From Bacteroides sp. (GTDB taxonomy: Bacteria > Bacteroidota > Bacteroidia > Bacteroidales > Bacteroidaceae): DNA of 5,885 nt. Each line of letters starts with the position of its first letter. The first letter of the stretch is position 1. The notes beneath the pieces are model-generated. The model was not told the origin of the DNA. It saw only the letters and a program-made list of their open reading frames with translations, and did not search any database. Both the position numbers and the translations under genes were made by a program. The DNA is taken from contig DXOJ01000831.1 of the NCBI GenBank assembly GCA_019412865.1, positions 1 to 5,885 of the forward strand. Direction: 5' to 3'. Shown here piece by piece: positions 1-5,885 of this stretch.

Positions 1-566
1 TGCGTTTCCGCCGTAACATTGAACGGATCGGAGAAATCATGGCTTACGAAATGAGTAAAGAGTTTAAATACTCGGTAAAGAATATCCAGACACCACTGGG
101 AATTGCTCCGGTCAGTACGCCGGACAACAATTTAGTAATCAGCACTATTCTACGTGCAGGTCTGCCTTTCCACCAAGGTTTCCTTAGTTATTTCGACGGG
201 GCGGAAAATGCATTTGTTTCTGCTTACCGCAAATATAAAGATACGCTGAAATTCGATATACATATAGAATATATCGCATCTCCCCGTATTGATGACAAGA
301 CATTGATTATCACCGATCCTATGTTAGCAACAGGAGGCAGTATGGAACTAAGTTACCAGGCAATGCTGACGAAAGGTCATCCCGCTGAAATTCACGTTGC
401 TTCCATTATTGCCAGCCAAAAGGCCATTGACCATATAAAGAATGTATTTCCTGAAGACAAGACAACCATTTGGTGCGCTGCCATTGATCCGGAAATCAAC
501 GAACATTCTTATATTGTTCCGGGACTGGGTGACGCAGGCGATCTTGCTTATGGTGAAAAAGAATAA
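1..566 (+). CDS. upp: Uracil phosphoribosyltransferase, 3' part (5' end outside window)
   Basis: This cytosolic pyrimidine-salvage enzyme converts uracil and PRPP to UMP and pyrophosphate. The frame is open from the left edge (first full codon at 3), so the ATG at 39 is an internal methionine; about 30 N-terminal residues of a usual 210-220 are probably missing. Counting Met39 as residue 1, the sequence shows ILRAGL (37-42), the PRPP-binding loop TDPMLATGGS (92-101), and the C-terminal uracil-binding segment YIVPGLGDAGDLAYG (158-172), all diagnostic of UPRT. The stretch that reads roughly AAPEGI in E. coli UPRT reads IASQKAI here (124-130), which I take as a lineage variant. The gene ends with TAA and is followed by a long non-coding region, so it is probably the last gene of its transcript. 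Its promoter is outside the window. Identity is secure. Confidence 0.97.
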   Translation, partial: RFRRNIERIGEIMAYEMSKEFKYSVKNIQTPLGIAPVSTPDNNLVISTILRAGLPFHQGFLSYFDGAENAFVSAYRKYKDTLKFDIHIEYIASPRIDDKTLIITDPMLATGGSMELSYQAMLTKGHPAEIHVASIIASQKAIDHIKNVFPEDKTTIWCAAIDPEINEHSYIVPGLGDAGDLAYGEKE

Positions 567-598
567 ATGATTCAAACCGATACACAATCTGCTGATCC

Positions 599-641
599 AA
601 CCGGCACAGGAATAGATATAGAAATCTATGTATATCCGGTT
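599..641 (+). terminator. Possible imperfect hairpin after upp (weak terminator candidate)
   Basis: AACCGG at 599-604 pairs with CCGGTT at 636-641, and inside it ATAGAT at 612-617 pairs with ATCTAT at 624-629 around a 6-base loop. An unpaired internal loop separates the two stems. The hairpin lies 33 bases past the upp stop codon, the right place for a 3' end. However, the following bases are CTCTCTCATATATAAAA and not a run of T, so intrinsic termination is doubtful. It could instead be an mRNA 3'-end stabiliser or chance. Confidence 0.3.
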
Positions 642-674
642 CTCTCTCATATATAAAAACTGAAATCCTCTTTC

Positions 675-770
675 AACCTATCACCAGCATTATCAAACCC
701 TTTATCCATAGTGTTTTCAGAGCGGTGATAGGTTGTCAGTAACCTATCACCTCATCTATCACCTATCACC
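675..770. repeat. CTATCACC-family repeat cluster with alternative hairpins
   Basis: The 11-mer AACCTATCACC occurs exactly at 675-685 and 741-751, and its exact reverse complement GGTGATAGGTT lies between them at 724-734. Shorter copies follow: CTATCACC at 756-763 and CCTATCACC at 762-770, overlapping by two bases. The central inverted copy can pair with 741-751 (11 perfect pairs, 6-base loop GTCAGT) or with 675-685 (11 pairs, 38-base loop), but not both. No T-run follows 751, so this is not a standard terminator. Function is unknown; protein-binding sites or a folded RNA element are both possible. Confidence 0.8.
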
Positions 771-837
771 ATCTAAATTAAATAAGAGTTATTGCTAAAG
801 AGAATATCAACACGTTCTTTATAGTTTTTCCCGTATT

Positions 838-984
838 GAAACTATTTATTTCAGGCTGTGGAACTATCAGTTTCAAGCGTTAGAAACTAAAAGTTTCAAG
901 GCAGGAAACTAAGAGTTTCACACCGGGAAACCAACAGTTTCAAATAGGGAAACTACCAGTTTCAACGCTTGAACTACTTGTTTA
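838..984. repeat. Seven-unit palindromic array, 22-base pitch, GAAACTANNAGTTTCAA
   Basis: Fifteen-base units begin at 838, 860, 883, 905, 927, 949 and 970, giving steps of 22, 23, 22, 22, 22 and 21. The half-sites GAAACT and AGTTTC are reverse complements around a 3-base centre. The units at 883, 905 and 949 have perfect half-sites, those at 860 and 927 carry one mismatch, and the outermost two (838 and 970) are the most degenerate. The centre always begins with A (ATT, ATC, AAA, AAG, AAC, ACC, ACT). The 6-8-base spacers vary but mostly begin AA and often end GG. The pitch is not a multiple of three, which argues against coding. About two helical turns per unit would place all sites on one face of the DNA, as expected for cooperative binding of a dimer. 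Spacers are far too short for CRISPR. Confidence 0.85.
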
Positions 985-1090
985 CCACCTCGTAACTCCT
1001 TTCCGTCCCAGGGCATAGATGATATAAGGCCGCAGGAGAAAGTAGAGTCGAGCTTTTGATAGACAAATCTCCGCACTTAGTCGATTTTAT

Positions 1091-1121
1091 TTTTATCTGT
1101 TCCGATATCTGCTTAGCTTTG
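1091..1121 (+). promoter_or_regulatory. Candidate Bacteroidetes-type promoter for the LTxxQ gene
   Basis: TAGCTTTG at 1114-1121 matches the Bacteroidetes -7 consensus TAnnTTTG in full. The -33 element would be TTTT at 1091-1094, 19 bases upstream, a one-base departure from TTTG. Transcription would begin at about 1126-1130, leaving a leader of about 25 bases. That leader is A-rich with a purine stretch (AAGAGAG at 1146-1152) just before the ATG and no strong Shine-Dalgarno sequence, as is usual in Bacteroides. Confidence 0.5.
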
Positions 1122-1152
1122 GAGTATTAAAACAAATAAAAGCATAAGAGAG

Positions 1153-1746
1153 ATGAGAAAAAACATGAAATTGATAGGATTGGCAGTCTGCTTAACGTGC
1201 TGTGCAGGTTTTATAAATGCACAAGAAGCCAATGAGCCGCAAGAAAGGCAACAAGAAAAGCGTCTTCCGCGTGAGGTGTTGAATCCGGAAAAGGTAGCCA
1301 CGCAGATGACAAACCAAATGAATAAGTTACTCCAGCTGACAGATAAACAATATAAAAAAATATACAAGCTGAACCTGGAAGAGCAGAAAGCTTTCTTCAA
1401 GGCTATGCAAAATTCGGATGACCAACGTCCGCCAATGGGAGAAGGCCCTGGAATGCGGGGAGGACGCCCACCAATGGGTGGAGGCCAACCGCCTATGATG
1501 GGAGAAGGTGGTTTTCCCGGCAGAATGGGAGGTGGACCGATGATGAACAAAGACAGCAATTCTGCCGATTCACAAAAGAAAGCTGCAGAAGCCAAAGAAA
1601 AGAAGATAAAAAAGATTCTGACAAAAGAACAGTACGAAAAGTGGCAGGCTGAACAAAATGCCGCACGGAAAAAGGCTGCTCAAAGAAGAATGCACAAAGA
1701 TAATCACTCTGGCGAAAAACCGGATTTTGAACAGAAAAATCTCTAA
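1153..1746 (+). CDS. Secreted LTxxQ-motif protein (Spy/CpxP/DUF4890-like) with Gly/Pro/Met-rich insert
   Basis: This 197-residue protein is probably periplasmic. The N-terminus is a signal peptide: basic MRKNMK, a hydrophobic stretch at about 6-20, and an INA|Q cleavage site after residue 23. Cysteines at 13, 16 and 17 do not form a good lipobox. The mature part has two LTxxQ motifs, LTDKQ (62-66) and LTKEQ (156-160, followed by YEKWQ), the hallmark of Spy/CpxP-like periplasmic chaperone and stress proteins and of related Bacteroides DUF4890-type proteins. Between them, residues 93-131 are low-complexity Gly/Pro/Met with three PPM repeats and eight methionines. The flanks are highly charged and probably helical. 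Met5 (ATG at 1165) is an alternative start; I prefer 1153, but either keeps the signal peptide. It appears monocistronic, with its own promoter and a strong terminator downstream. The family link rests on motifs only, and the precise function is unknown. Confidence 0.85.
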   Translation: MRKNMKLIGLAVCLTCCAGFINAQEANEPQERQQEKRLPREVLNPEKVATQMTNQMNKLLQLTDKQYKKIYKLNLEEQKAFFKAMQNSDDQRPPMGEGPGMRGGRPPMGGGQPPMMGEGGFPGRMGGGPMMNKDSNSADSQKKAAEAKEKKIKKILTKEQYEKWQAEQNAARKKAAQRRMHKDNHSGEKPDFEQKNL

Positions 1747-1814
1747 AACATCACACTTAATATGTTTCTATGAACAGCGTTTGTTTTTCATAATTTTTTA
1801 GTGAATGCAAAGTA

Positions 1815-1843
1815 GCGGCTCTCTTCGTGAGGAAGAGAGCCGC
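1815..1843. terminator. Strong hairpin terminator between convergent genes
   Basis: GCGGCTCTCTTC (1815-1826) and GAAGAGAGCCGC (1832-1843) form a perfect 12-pair stem with loop GTGAG. On the plus strand it is followed by CCTTATTTTAT, a U-rich tail suited to ending the LTxxQ transcript 69 bases past its stop. On the minus strand the following bases are TACTTTGCATT and then more A/T-rich sequence, so it may also stop the yfhO transcript, whose stop codon lies 55 bases away. Bidirectional use is an inference. Confidence 0.85.
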
Positions 1844-1854
1844 CCTTATTTTAT

Positions 1855-1878
1855 AACCTTACAATACACTATAAGGTT
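1855..1878. terminator. Second small hairpin just past the yfhO stop codon
   Basis: AACCTTA at 1855-1861 and TAAGGTT at 1872-1878 make a 7-pair stem with a 10-base loop. It lies about 20 bases past the yfhO stop (minus strand) and upstream of the stronger hairpin in that direction. The stem is A/T-rich and no clean T-run follows on the minus strand, so it may be an accessory 3'-end structure more than a terminator by itself. Confidence 0.35.
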
Positions 1879-1897
1879 GATGCTGTTACATTTTTGC

Positions 1898-4411
1898 TTA
1901 AGGCTTCTTCGCTATCTTGCTCCGCTGCGTCCACGCAAGAAGCATAACTCCGATTAACAATAAAGCCAATGCTGCATAAGCAATACTTTCCGTGACGTGT
2001 ATGCTTTGCGGATCAAACCACATCTCGATGGTATGTTCCCCTGCCGGCATATTTATCGCACGCAAGATATAGTCTGCACGGGCAATATCCACCGGCTGGC
2101 CATCGATAGTCACCTGCCATCCCGGATAATATATTTCAGAGAAAACAACAACTCCGTCTTTAGGAGTGGAAGCCTTATAAACCAAACGATTTGGCTCGTA
2201 ACTGGTTAACTGGATGGTAGATAGTGAATCTTTATATCCTTCTGTCACACCTTTCAGCTGTTCTTTAAACTTCACATCCACTACGGCTGTTTCCGTTGGA
2301 AGAATATCGTTCAAAGCATCTATTTCTTCATTTGCATTATTTACATACTGCACCTTATCTACGAACCATGCATTACCGTATGCATAAGGATTCACGACAG
2401 GAACAGCCTGCCCTTGCTCTCCGGCAGGGAAAATGAAGTATTTGGTATTCAGCATATTCAGTACACGGAATTTGGAAGCATCCACACTGTCCATCTGTCC
2501 ACCGACAGTAGCCACAGCCTGATAAGTTTCTTTCATTTCGGGCACGATGTGATGGTCTATCATTTCCTGATAGCGGCGAAGTTTCGCTGCATGATAGCCG
2601 CCGACACTCTTATGCCAATATGCTGTATTGTTTTCATTAAATGTATTACCGGGGAAACCGATGAAGTTCAGTACACGATAATTCGGAGTCGTATCCTGAA
2701 GAATAATCTCATCCGCCTGTGTTTTCACGAATGCTTCTGACTGCTTCGACTTCGGCACGAACTGTTCGTCATTCAAATAGCGTTTATTGACACTCCACAT
2801 ATCTATCAGACACAAAAGCGCAATACCCGCCAGTGTGAAAGAGGCTTTCAACTTCCGCAGTTGATACAAGAATAAGAACAGGCAACCGATCACTATAATA
2901 AAGAAGCTGCGCCATGCATCCGAAGCAATAATGGCTTCGCGCATTTCAGTCAGATTAGCCACAAACGGAGCCAAATGTTCGGCAGGAAGTGCTTGTTTCA
3001 AAGCAGTCATCTCCTGTGTCGTTATAAAGCTGGAGAAGAAAACGCCCGGTGCGACAGCTAAAATGAGTGCAACACCGGCAGTCAGTACCAACGCAGCAAT
3101 CACTCCTCTGCAGTTCTTTTCCTGTTTCAGCATATCCGGTTTACTCAAAATCTCTTTCAAGGCAAAAATCGCCAACAAAGGTATTGTAAATTCAGCTATT
3201 ACCAGAATAGAAGATACAGCGCGGAACTTATTATACATCGGGACATAATCGATAAAGAAGTCCGTCAGTCCCATGAAATTCTTTCCCCATGAAAGCAGAA
3301 TCGAGAAGATAGTAGCTCCCAGCAGCGCCCATTTAAGAGGCCCTTTCACAATGAAGCACCCCAATACAAAGAGGAACATCACAAATGCACCCACATATAC
3401 CGGACCGGCTGTCCACGGCTGCTCACCGAAATATTGAGGTAACTGTGAGTAAATACCGTTATACATTGGATTAGCCTTTGCCATAGCAGCTTCGCTCTGT
3501 GACATCGTAGATCCTGATCCTCCGCCCTTTACATTCGGAACCAGCAACGTCAACGTTTCACCGATACCATAACTCCAGTTGGTTATATAATCACGATCCA
3601 ATCCGCTACTAGTCTGACTGGCAGCAGCTCCCTCCTGCTTCAATTCGCTCTTGCCGCGCATCGTCTCCTTACTATATTCATACGTATGATACAGATTGGA
3701 AATATTGATGCAGACTCCTACCACGGCAGCCAGTGCTAAAACCCCGCTAGCCTTGAAGAAATGAGGCAGTTCTTTCTTTTTATAAGCATCTTCAAAGTAA
3801 GCTCCTACAAAAAACAGGATCACAAACATGAAATAATAGCTCATCTGAATGTGATTCGACTGAATCTGAAGGGCGATGAACAGGGCCGTAATGATTCCGC
3901 CCAACAGGTATTTCTTCCGGTAAGCCAGAACGACACCTGCAATCGTAGGTGGTATATAAGCCAATGTCACAAACTTCCAGATATGCCCTGCCGGTATCAG
4001 AATGAAGAAATAGGAAGAGAATGCCCATATCACTCCGCCTAATCCTGCCAGCCAGGCCGATATTCCGAATGCCCGCAAGAGGATATAGAATCCCAGCATC
4101 ATGATAAAAGTCAGCACTACATAATCCGGGAGAAAGAGGCGATAAACCCTCTCCACCCCTTTCAGAGACGTTGTCGAGTCGTAACTCGGAGACATCTGAT
4201 AGGTAGGCATACCTCCAAAAATCGAATTCGTCCAGCGTGTACGTTCTCCGGTACGTTCGAGGTACTCTTTCGATTCTTGTCCTGCACCCACTCCGGCAGC
4301 CGTGTCATGCTGAAACAAGATACGACCTTCGATATCAGCCGGAAAAAAATAGGCGAAAGAAAGAATGATAAAAGCCAGAATGGCTATTAAGTCGGGAAGA
4401 AACTTCTTCAT
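1898..4411 (-). CDS. YfhO-family multi-pass membrane protein (probable GT-C-type glycosyltransferase)
   Basis: This 837-residue inner-membrane protein has about 14 hydrophobic segments: one at 7-24, a dense set from about 98 to 240, more at about 338-355, 360-375, 398-418, 436-460, 500-516 and 523-538, and a last one at about 809-827. A soluble domain fills about 540-805. Family signs are the first external loop with QHDTAAG (34-40) and RWTNSIFGGMP (59-69), then LNMLNTKYFI (651-660), SEIYYPGWQVTIDG (758-771) and LRAINMPAGEH (783-793). YfhO proteins resemble polyprenyl-phosphate-sugar-dependent GT-C enzymes; in Bacillus and Listeria, relatives take part in glycosylating lipoteichoic acid. Bacteroides lacks that polymer, so the substrate here is unknown. 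The frame looks intact and full length. The ATG sits directly after an AATTGAG tandem repeat with no Shine-Dalgarno sequence. It may be read through from ahcY, 116 bases upstream; a weak promoter match (TAGTTTTC at 4446-4439, TTCG 21 bases further upstream) also exists. Confidence 0.92.
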   Translation of the reverse strand: MKKFLPDLIAILAFIILSFAYFFPADIEGRILFQHDTAAGVGAGQESKEYLERTGERTRWTNSIFGGMPTYQMSPSYDSTTSLKGVERVYRLFLPDYVVLTFIMMLGFYILLRAFGISAWLAGLGGVIWAFSSYFFILIPAGHIWKFVTLAYIPPTIAGVVLAYRKKYLLGGIITALFIALQIQSNHIQMSYYFMFVILFFVGAYFEDAYKKKELPHFFKASGVLALAAVVGVCINISNLYHTYEYSKETMRGKSELKQEGAAASQTSSGLDRDYITNWSYGIGETLTLLVPNVKGGGSGSTMSQSEAAMAKANPMYNGIYSQLPQYFGEQPWTAGPVYVGAFVMFLFVLGCFIVKGPLKWALLGATIFSILLSWGKNFMGLTDFFIDYVPMYNKFRAVSSILVIAEFTIPLLAIFALKEILSKPDMLKQEKNCRGVIAALVLTAGVALILAVAPGVFFSSFITTQEMTALKQALPAEHLAPFVANLTEMREAIIASDAWRSFFIIVIGCLFLFLYQLRKLKASFTLAGIALLCLIDMWSVNKRYLNDEQFVPKSKQSEAFVKTQADEIILQDTTPNYRVLNFIGFPGNTFNENNTAYWHKSVGGYHAAKLRRYQEMIDHHIVPEMKETYQAVATVGGQMDSVDASKFRVLNMLNTKYFIFPAGEQGQAVPVVNPYAYGNAWFVDKVQYVNNANEEIDALNDILPTETAVVDVKFKEQLKGVTEGYKDSLSTIQLTSYEPNRLVYKASTPKDGVVVFSEIYYPGWQVTIDGQPVDIARADYILRAINMPAGEHTIEMWFDPQSIHVTESIAYAALALLLIGVMLLAWTQRSKIAKKP

Positions 4412-4413
4412 AT

Positions 4414-4440
4414 AATTGAGAATTGAGAATTGAGAATTGA
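4414..4440. repeat. Tandem AATTGAG heptads at the yfhO start
   Basis: AATTGAG is repeated three times head to tail (4414-4420, 4421-4427, 4428-4434), followed by AATTGA (4435-4440). On the minus strand this reads as CAATTCT-type repeats ending three bases from the yfhO ATG, so the repeat occupies the ribosome-binding region. Length variation by slippage is plausible for such a tract. Confidence 0.85.
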
Positions 4441-4496
4441 AAACTAAAAACCGAAAATAACAACCGCCGAATCATACCTTATCCCGCCAATTATTT

Positions 4497-4524
4497 CTCA
4501 ATTTTTAATTCTCAATTCTCAATT
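4497..4524. repeat. Inverted CTCAATT copies just past the ahcY stop
   Basis: CTCAATT occurs at 4497-4503, 4511-4517 and 4518-4524. The 18 bases at 4507-4524 are the exact reverse complement of those at 4414-4431, so the ahcY-yfhO spacer could fold into a long A/T-rich stem with a 75-base loop. The structure lies between the ahcY stop codon and the yfhO start codon. It could influence read-through, mRNA stability or yfhO translation; none of these is shown. Confidence 0.8.
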
Positions 4525-4527
4525 TAA

Positions 4528-5885
4528 TTAGTATCTATAATGATCTGCTTTATAAGGACCATCCACTGACACACCAATATAAGCGGCCTGTTCGGGAGTC
4601 AGCTTAGTCAGTTTCACACCGATCTTTTCAAGATGCAGGCGAGCCACTTCCTCGTCCAGATGCTTCGGCAAGCGATATACATTGATATCATATTTCTTGT
4701 TGAACAGTTCTATCTGAGCCAACGTCTGATTGGTAAATGAATTACTCATCACGAATGACGGGTGTCCTGTTGCACATCCCAGATTTACCAGACGACCGTC
4801 AGCCAACAAGATGATGCTATGTCCATCCGGGAAATAATAACGGTCTACCTGCGGTTTGATATTCACACATTTGATACCCGGATAATGTTTCAAAGCATCT
4901 ACCTGAATTTCATTATCGAAATGGCCGATGTTGCAAACGATAGCCTGATCTTTCATCTTCGCCATGTGGTCGATACGGATAATATCGATATTACCTGTCG
5001 TTGTCACGAAAATGTTACCTTCCAGACAAGCCTCTTCCATCGTCACTACTTCGAAACCTTCCATTGCAGCCTGCAATGCACAGATCGGGTCTACTTCCGT
5101 TACGAGCACCCGCGCTCCGTAAGAACGCATGGAGTGAGAACAGCCTTTACCCACATCACCATAACCGCATACCACTACTACTTTTCCGGCAATCATCACA
5201 TCTGTTGCACGCTTGATTCCGTCGGCCAACGATTCGCGGCAACCGTACAAATTATCAAACTTAGATTTCGTTACCGAATCGTTCACATTGAATGCCGGGA
5301 ACAGCAATTTGCCTTCTTCCTGCATCTGATACAAACGGTGTACGCCTGTCGTTGTCTCTTCAGATACGCCACGCACTTCTTCCGCTACACGATGCCAGCG
5401 AGTACTGTCTTCTGCCAACACTTTCTTCAAGATGGCATTCAGTTCTATTTCATCCTCTGCGTGTACTTCCTTATCCAATACGGCAGCATTATTTTCTGCA
5501 TCATAACCCACGTGGATCATCATTGTCGCGTCACCGCCATCATCTACAATCACATTCGGTCCCTTGCCGCCGTCAAAGCTCAATGCCTGCAACGTGCACC
5601 ACCAATAATCGGCAAGAGTCTCGCCCTTCCATGCAAATACCGGTACACCGGCAGCAGCTATCGCAGCAGCAGCATGATCCTGCGTTGAATATATATTACA
5701 AGAGCACCAACGTACTTCAGCTCCTAAAGCCACTAATGTTTCAATCAGCACAGCCGTTTGAATGGTCATGTGCAACGACCCCATAATGCGGGCACCTTTT
5801 AACGGTTTGGATTCTCCATACTTTTCGCGAAGAGCCATCAGGCCGGGCATTTCTTTTTCTGCCAAATCGATTTCCTTGCGTCCGA
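4528..5885 (-). CDS. ahcY: S-adenosylhomocysteine hydrolase, N-terminal end outside window
   Basis: This cytosolic NAD-dependent enzyme reversibly splits S-adenosylhomocysteine into adenosine and homocysteine, relieving product inhibition of methyltransferases. The frame stays open through the right edge, so the in-frame TTG at 5865 is not the start; 451 residues are visible and roughly 20 are missing. Numbering that TTG codon as 1, the sequence shows SLHMT (30-34), the signature [15 protein letters not shown] (56-70), DDGGD (108-112), SEETTTG (168-174), [11 protein letters not shown] (195-205, with the substrate-site Lys200 and Asp204), the NAD-binding GYGDVGKG (234-241), and the C-terminal KADHYRY (439-445), whose Lys439 and Tyr443 reach the neighbouring subunit's NAD in known structures. 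The segment at about 117-165 is the roughly 40-residue insertion typical of bacterial and plant enzymes and absent from mammalian ones. All key residues are present. yfhO follows on the same strand. Confidence 0.98.
   Translation of the reverse strand, partial: GRKEIDLAEKEMPGLMALREKYGESKPLKGARIMGSLHMTIQTAVLIETLVALGAEVRWCSCNIYSTQDHAAAAIAAAGVPVFAWKGETLADYWWCTLQALSFDGGKGPNVIVDDGGDATMMIHVGYDAENNAAVLDKEVHAEDEIELNAILKKVLAEDSTRWHRVAEEVRGVSEETTTGVHRLYQMQEEGKLLFPAFNVNDSVTKSKFDNLYGCRESLADGIKRATDVMIAGKVVVVCGYGDVGKGCSHSMRSYGARVLVTEVDPICALQAAMEGFEVVTMEEACLEGNIFVTTTGNIDIIRIDHMAKMKDQAIVCNIGHFDNEIQVDALKHYPGIKCVNIKPQVDRYYFPDGHSIILLADGRLVNLGCATGHPSFVMSNSFTNQTLAQIELFNKKYDINVYRLPKHLDEEVARLHLEKIGVKLTKLTPEQAAYIGVSVDGPYKADHYRY

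Larger units (their letters stand above)
567..1152. other. Long intergenic region without a convincing gene
   Basis: I find no convincing coding sequence in these 586 bases on either strand. They hold the weak hairpin after upp, the CTATCACC cluster, an A/T-rich stretch at about 771-837, the seven-unit palindrome array, and a stretch at about 985-1090 in which I recognise nothing. The promoter and leader of the gene starting at 1153 follow. A 29-codon frame starting directly after the upp stop codon (567-656) is the only small open frame that caught my eye, and I do not call it a gene. Confidence 0.7.

Noticed and set aside
39..41. ATG at 39 as the upp start
   Set aside because: The frame is open upstream to the window edge and the residues before it (RFRRNIERIGEI) read as normal UPRT sequence, so the true start is outside the window.
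348..650. A 100-codon minus-strand frame overlapping the end of upp
   Set aside because: It is mostly antisense to conserved upp codons and has no recognisable motif.
724..751. The 11-pair hairpin as an intrinsic terminator
   Set aside because: No T-run follows on either strand, and the arms belong to a wider repeat family, so a terminator label is not supported.
838..984. The palindrome array as a CRISPR
   Set aside because: Units are 15 bases and spacers 6-8 bases, far below CRISPR sizes, and no cas gene is near. The regular pitch fits protein-binding sites better.
1113..1595. A 160-codon minus-strand frame with a proline-rich product
   Set aside because: The prolines are the complement of the Gly-rich codons of the LTxxQ gene. 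That gene has a signal peptide, promoter and terminator; this frame has none.
4762..5688. A 308-codon open frame on the plus strand opposite ahcY
   Set aside because: It lies wholly antisense to a gene whose every motif is conserved. Its His/Tyr/Cys-rich product looks like a reverse-complement reading, and no leader or family motif supports it.
5863..5865. TTG at 5865 as the ahcY start
   Set aside because: The frame continues upstream to the edge with residues GRKEID, which fit the N-terminal region of AhcY. The real start lies beyond the window.

Overview
The window looks like a piece of a Bacteroides-type chromosome (order Bacteroidales). The four proteins read like members of that group. 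Start codons are preceded by A/T-rich leaders without a clear Shine-Dalgarno sequence. One leader carries a good match to the Bacteroidetes -7 box TAnnTTTG. These assignments come from reading the sequence; no database search was made.

Layout: (1) 1-566, plus strand: the 3' part of upp (uracil phosphoribosyltransferase), cut by the left edge. (2) 567-1152: about 590 bases with no convincing gene. It holds a weak post-upp hairpin, a cluster of CTATCACC-family repeats that can form two mutually exclusive hairpins (675-770), and a seven-unit array of short palindromes, consensus GAAACTANNAGTTTCAA, at a steady 22-base pitch (838-984). A promoter for the next gene follows. (3) 1153-1746, plus: a small secreted protein with two LTxxQ motifs (Spy/CpxP/DUF4890-like) and a Gly/Pro/Met-rich insert. 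(4) 1747-1897: a convergent intergenic gap with a strong GC-rich terminator hairpin. (5) 1898-4411, minus: a large YfhO-family membrane protein. (6) 4412-4527: a 116-base gap with tandem AATTGAG heptads at one end and inverted copies at the other. (7) 4528-5885, minus: ahcY (S-adenosylhomocysteine hydrolase), cut near its N-terminus by the right edge.

The genes do not form one pathway. upp salvages uracil, ahcY recycles the methylation by-product SAH, YfhO is probably an envelope glycosyltransferase of the GT-C type, and the LTxxQ protein is probably periplasmic. ahcY and yfhO lie on the same strand and may be co-transcribed; they converge on the upp/LTxxQ pair. The coding content is ordinary. 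The best candidate for something undescribed is the non-coding region 567-1152, above all the 22-base-pitch palindrome array, which looks like a multi-site binding platform for a dimeric DNA-binding protein.
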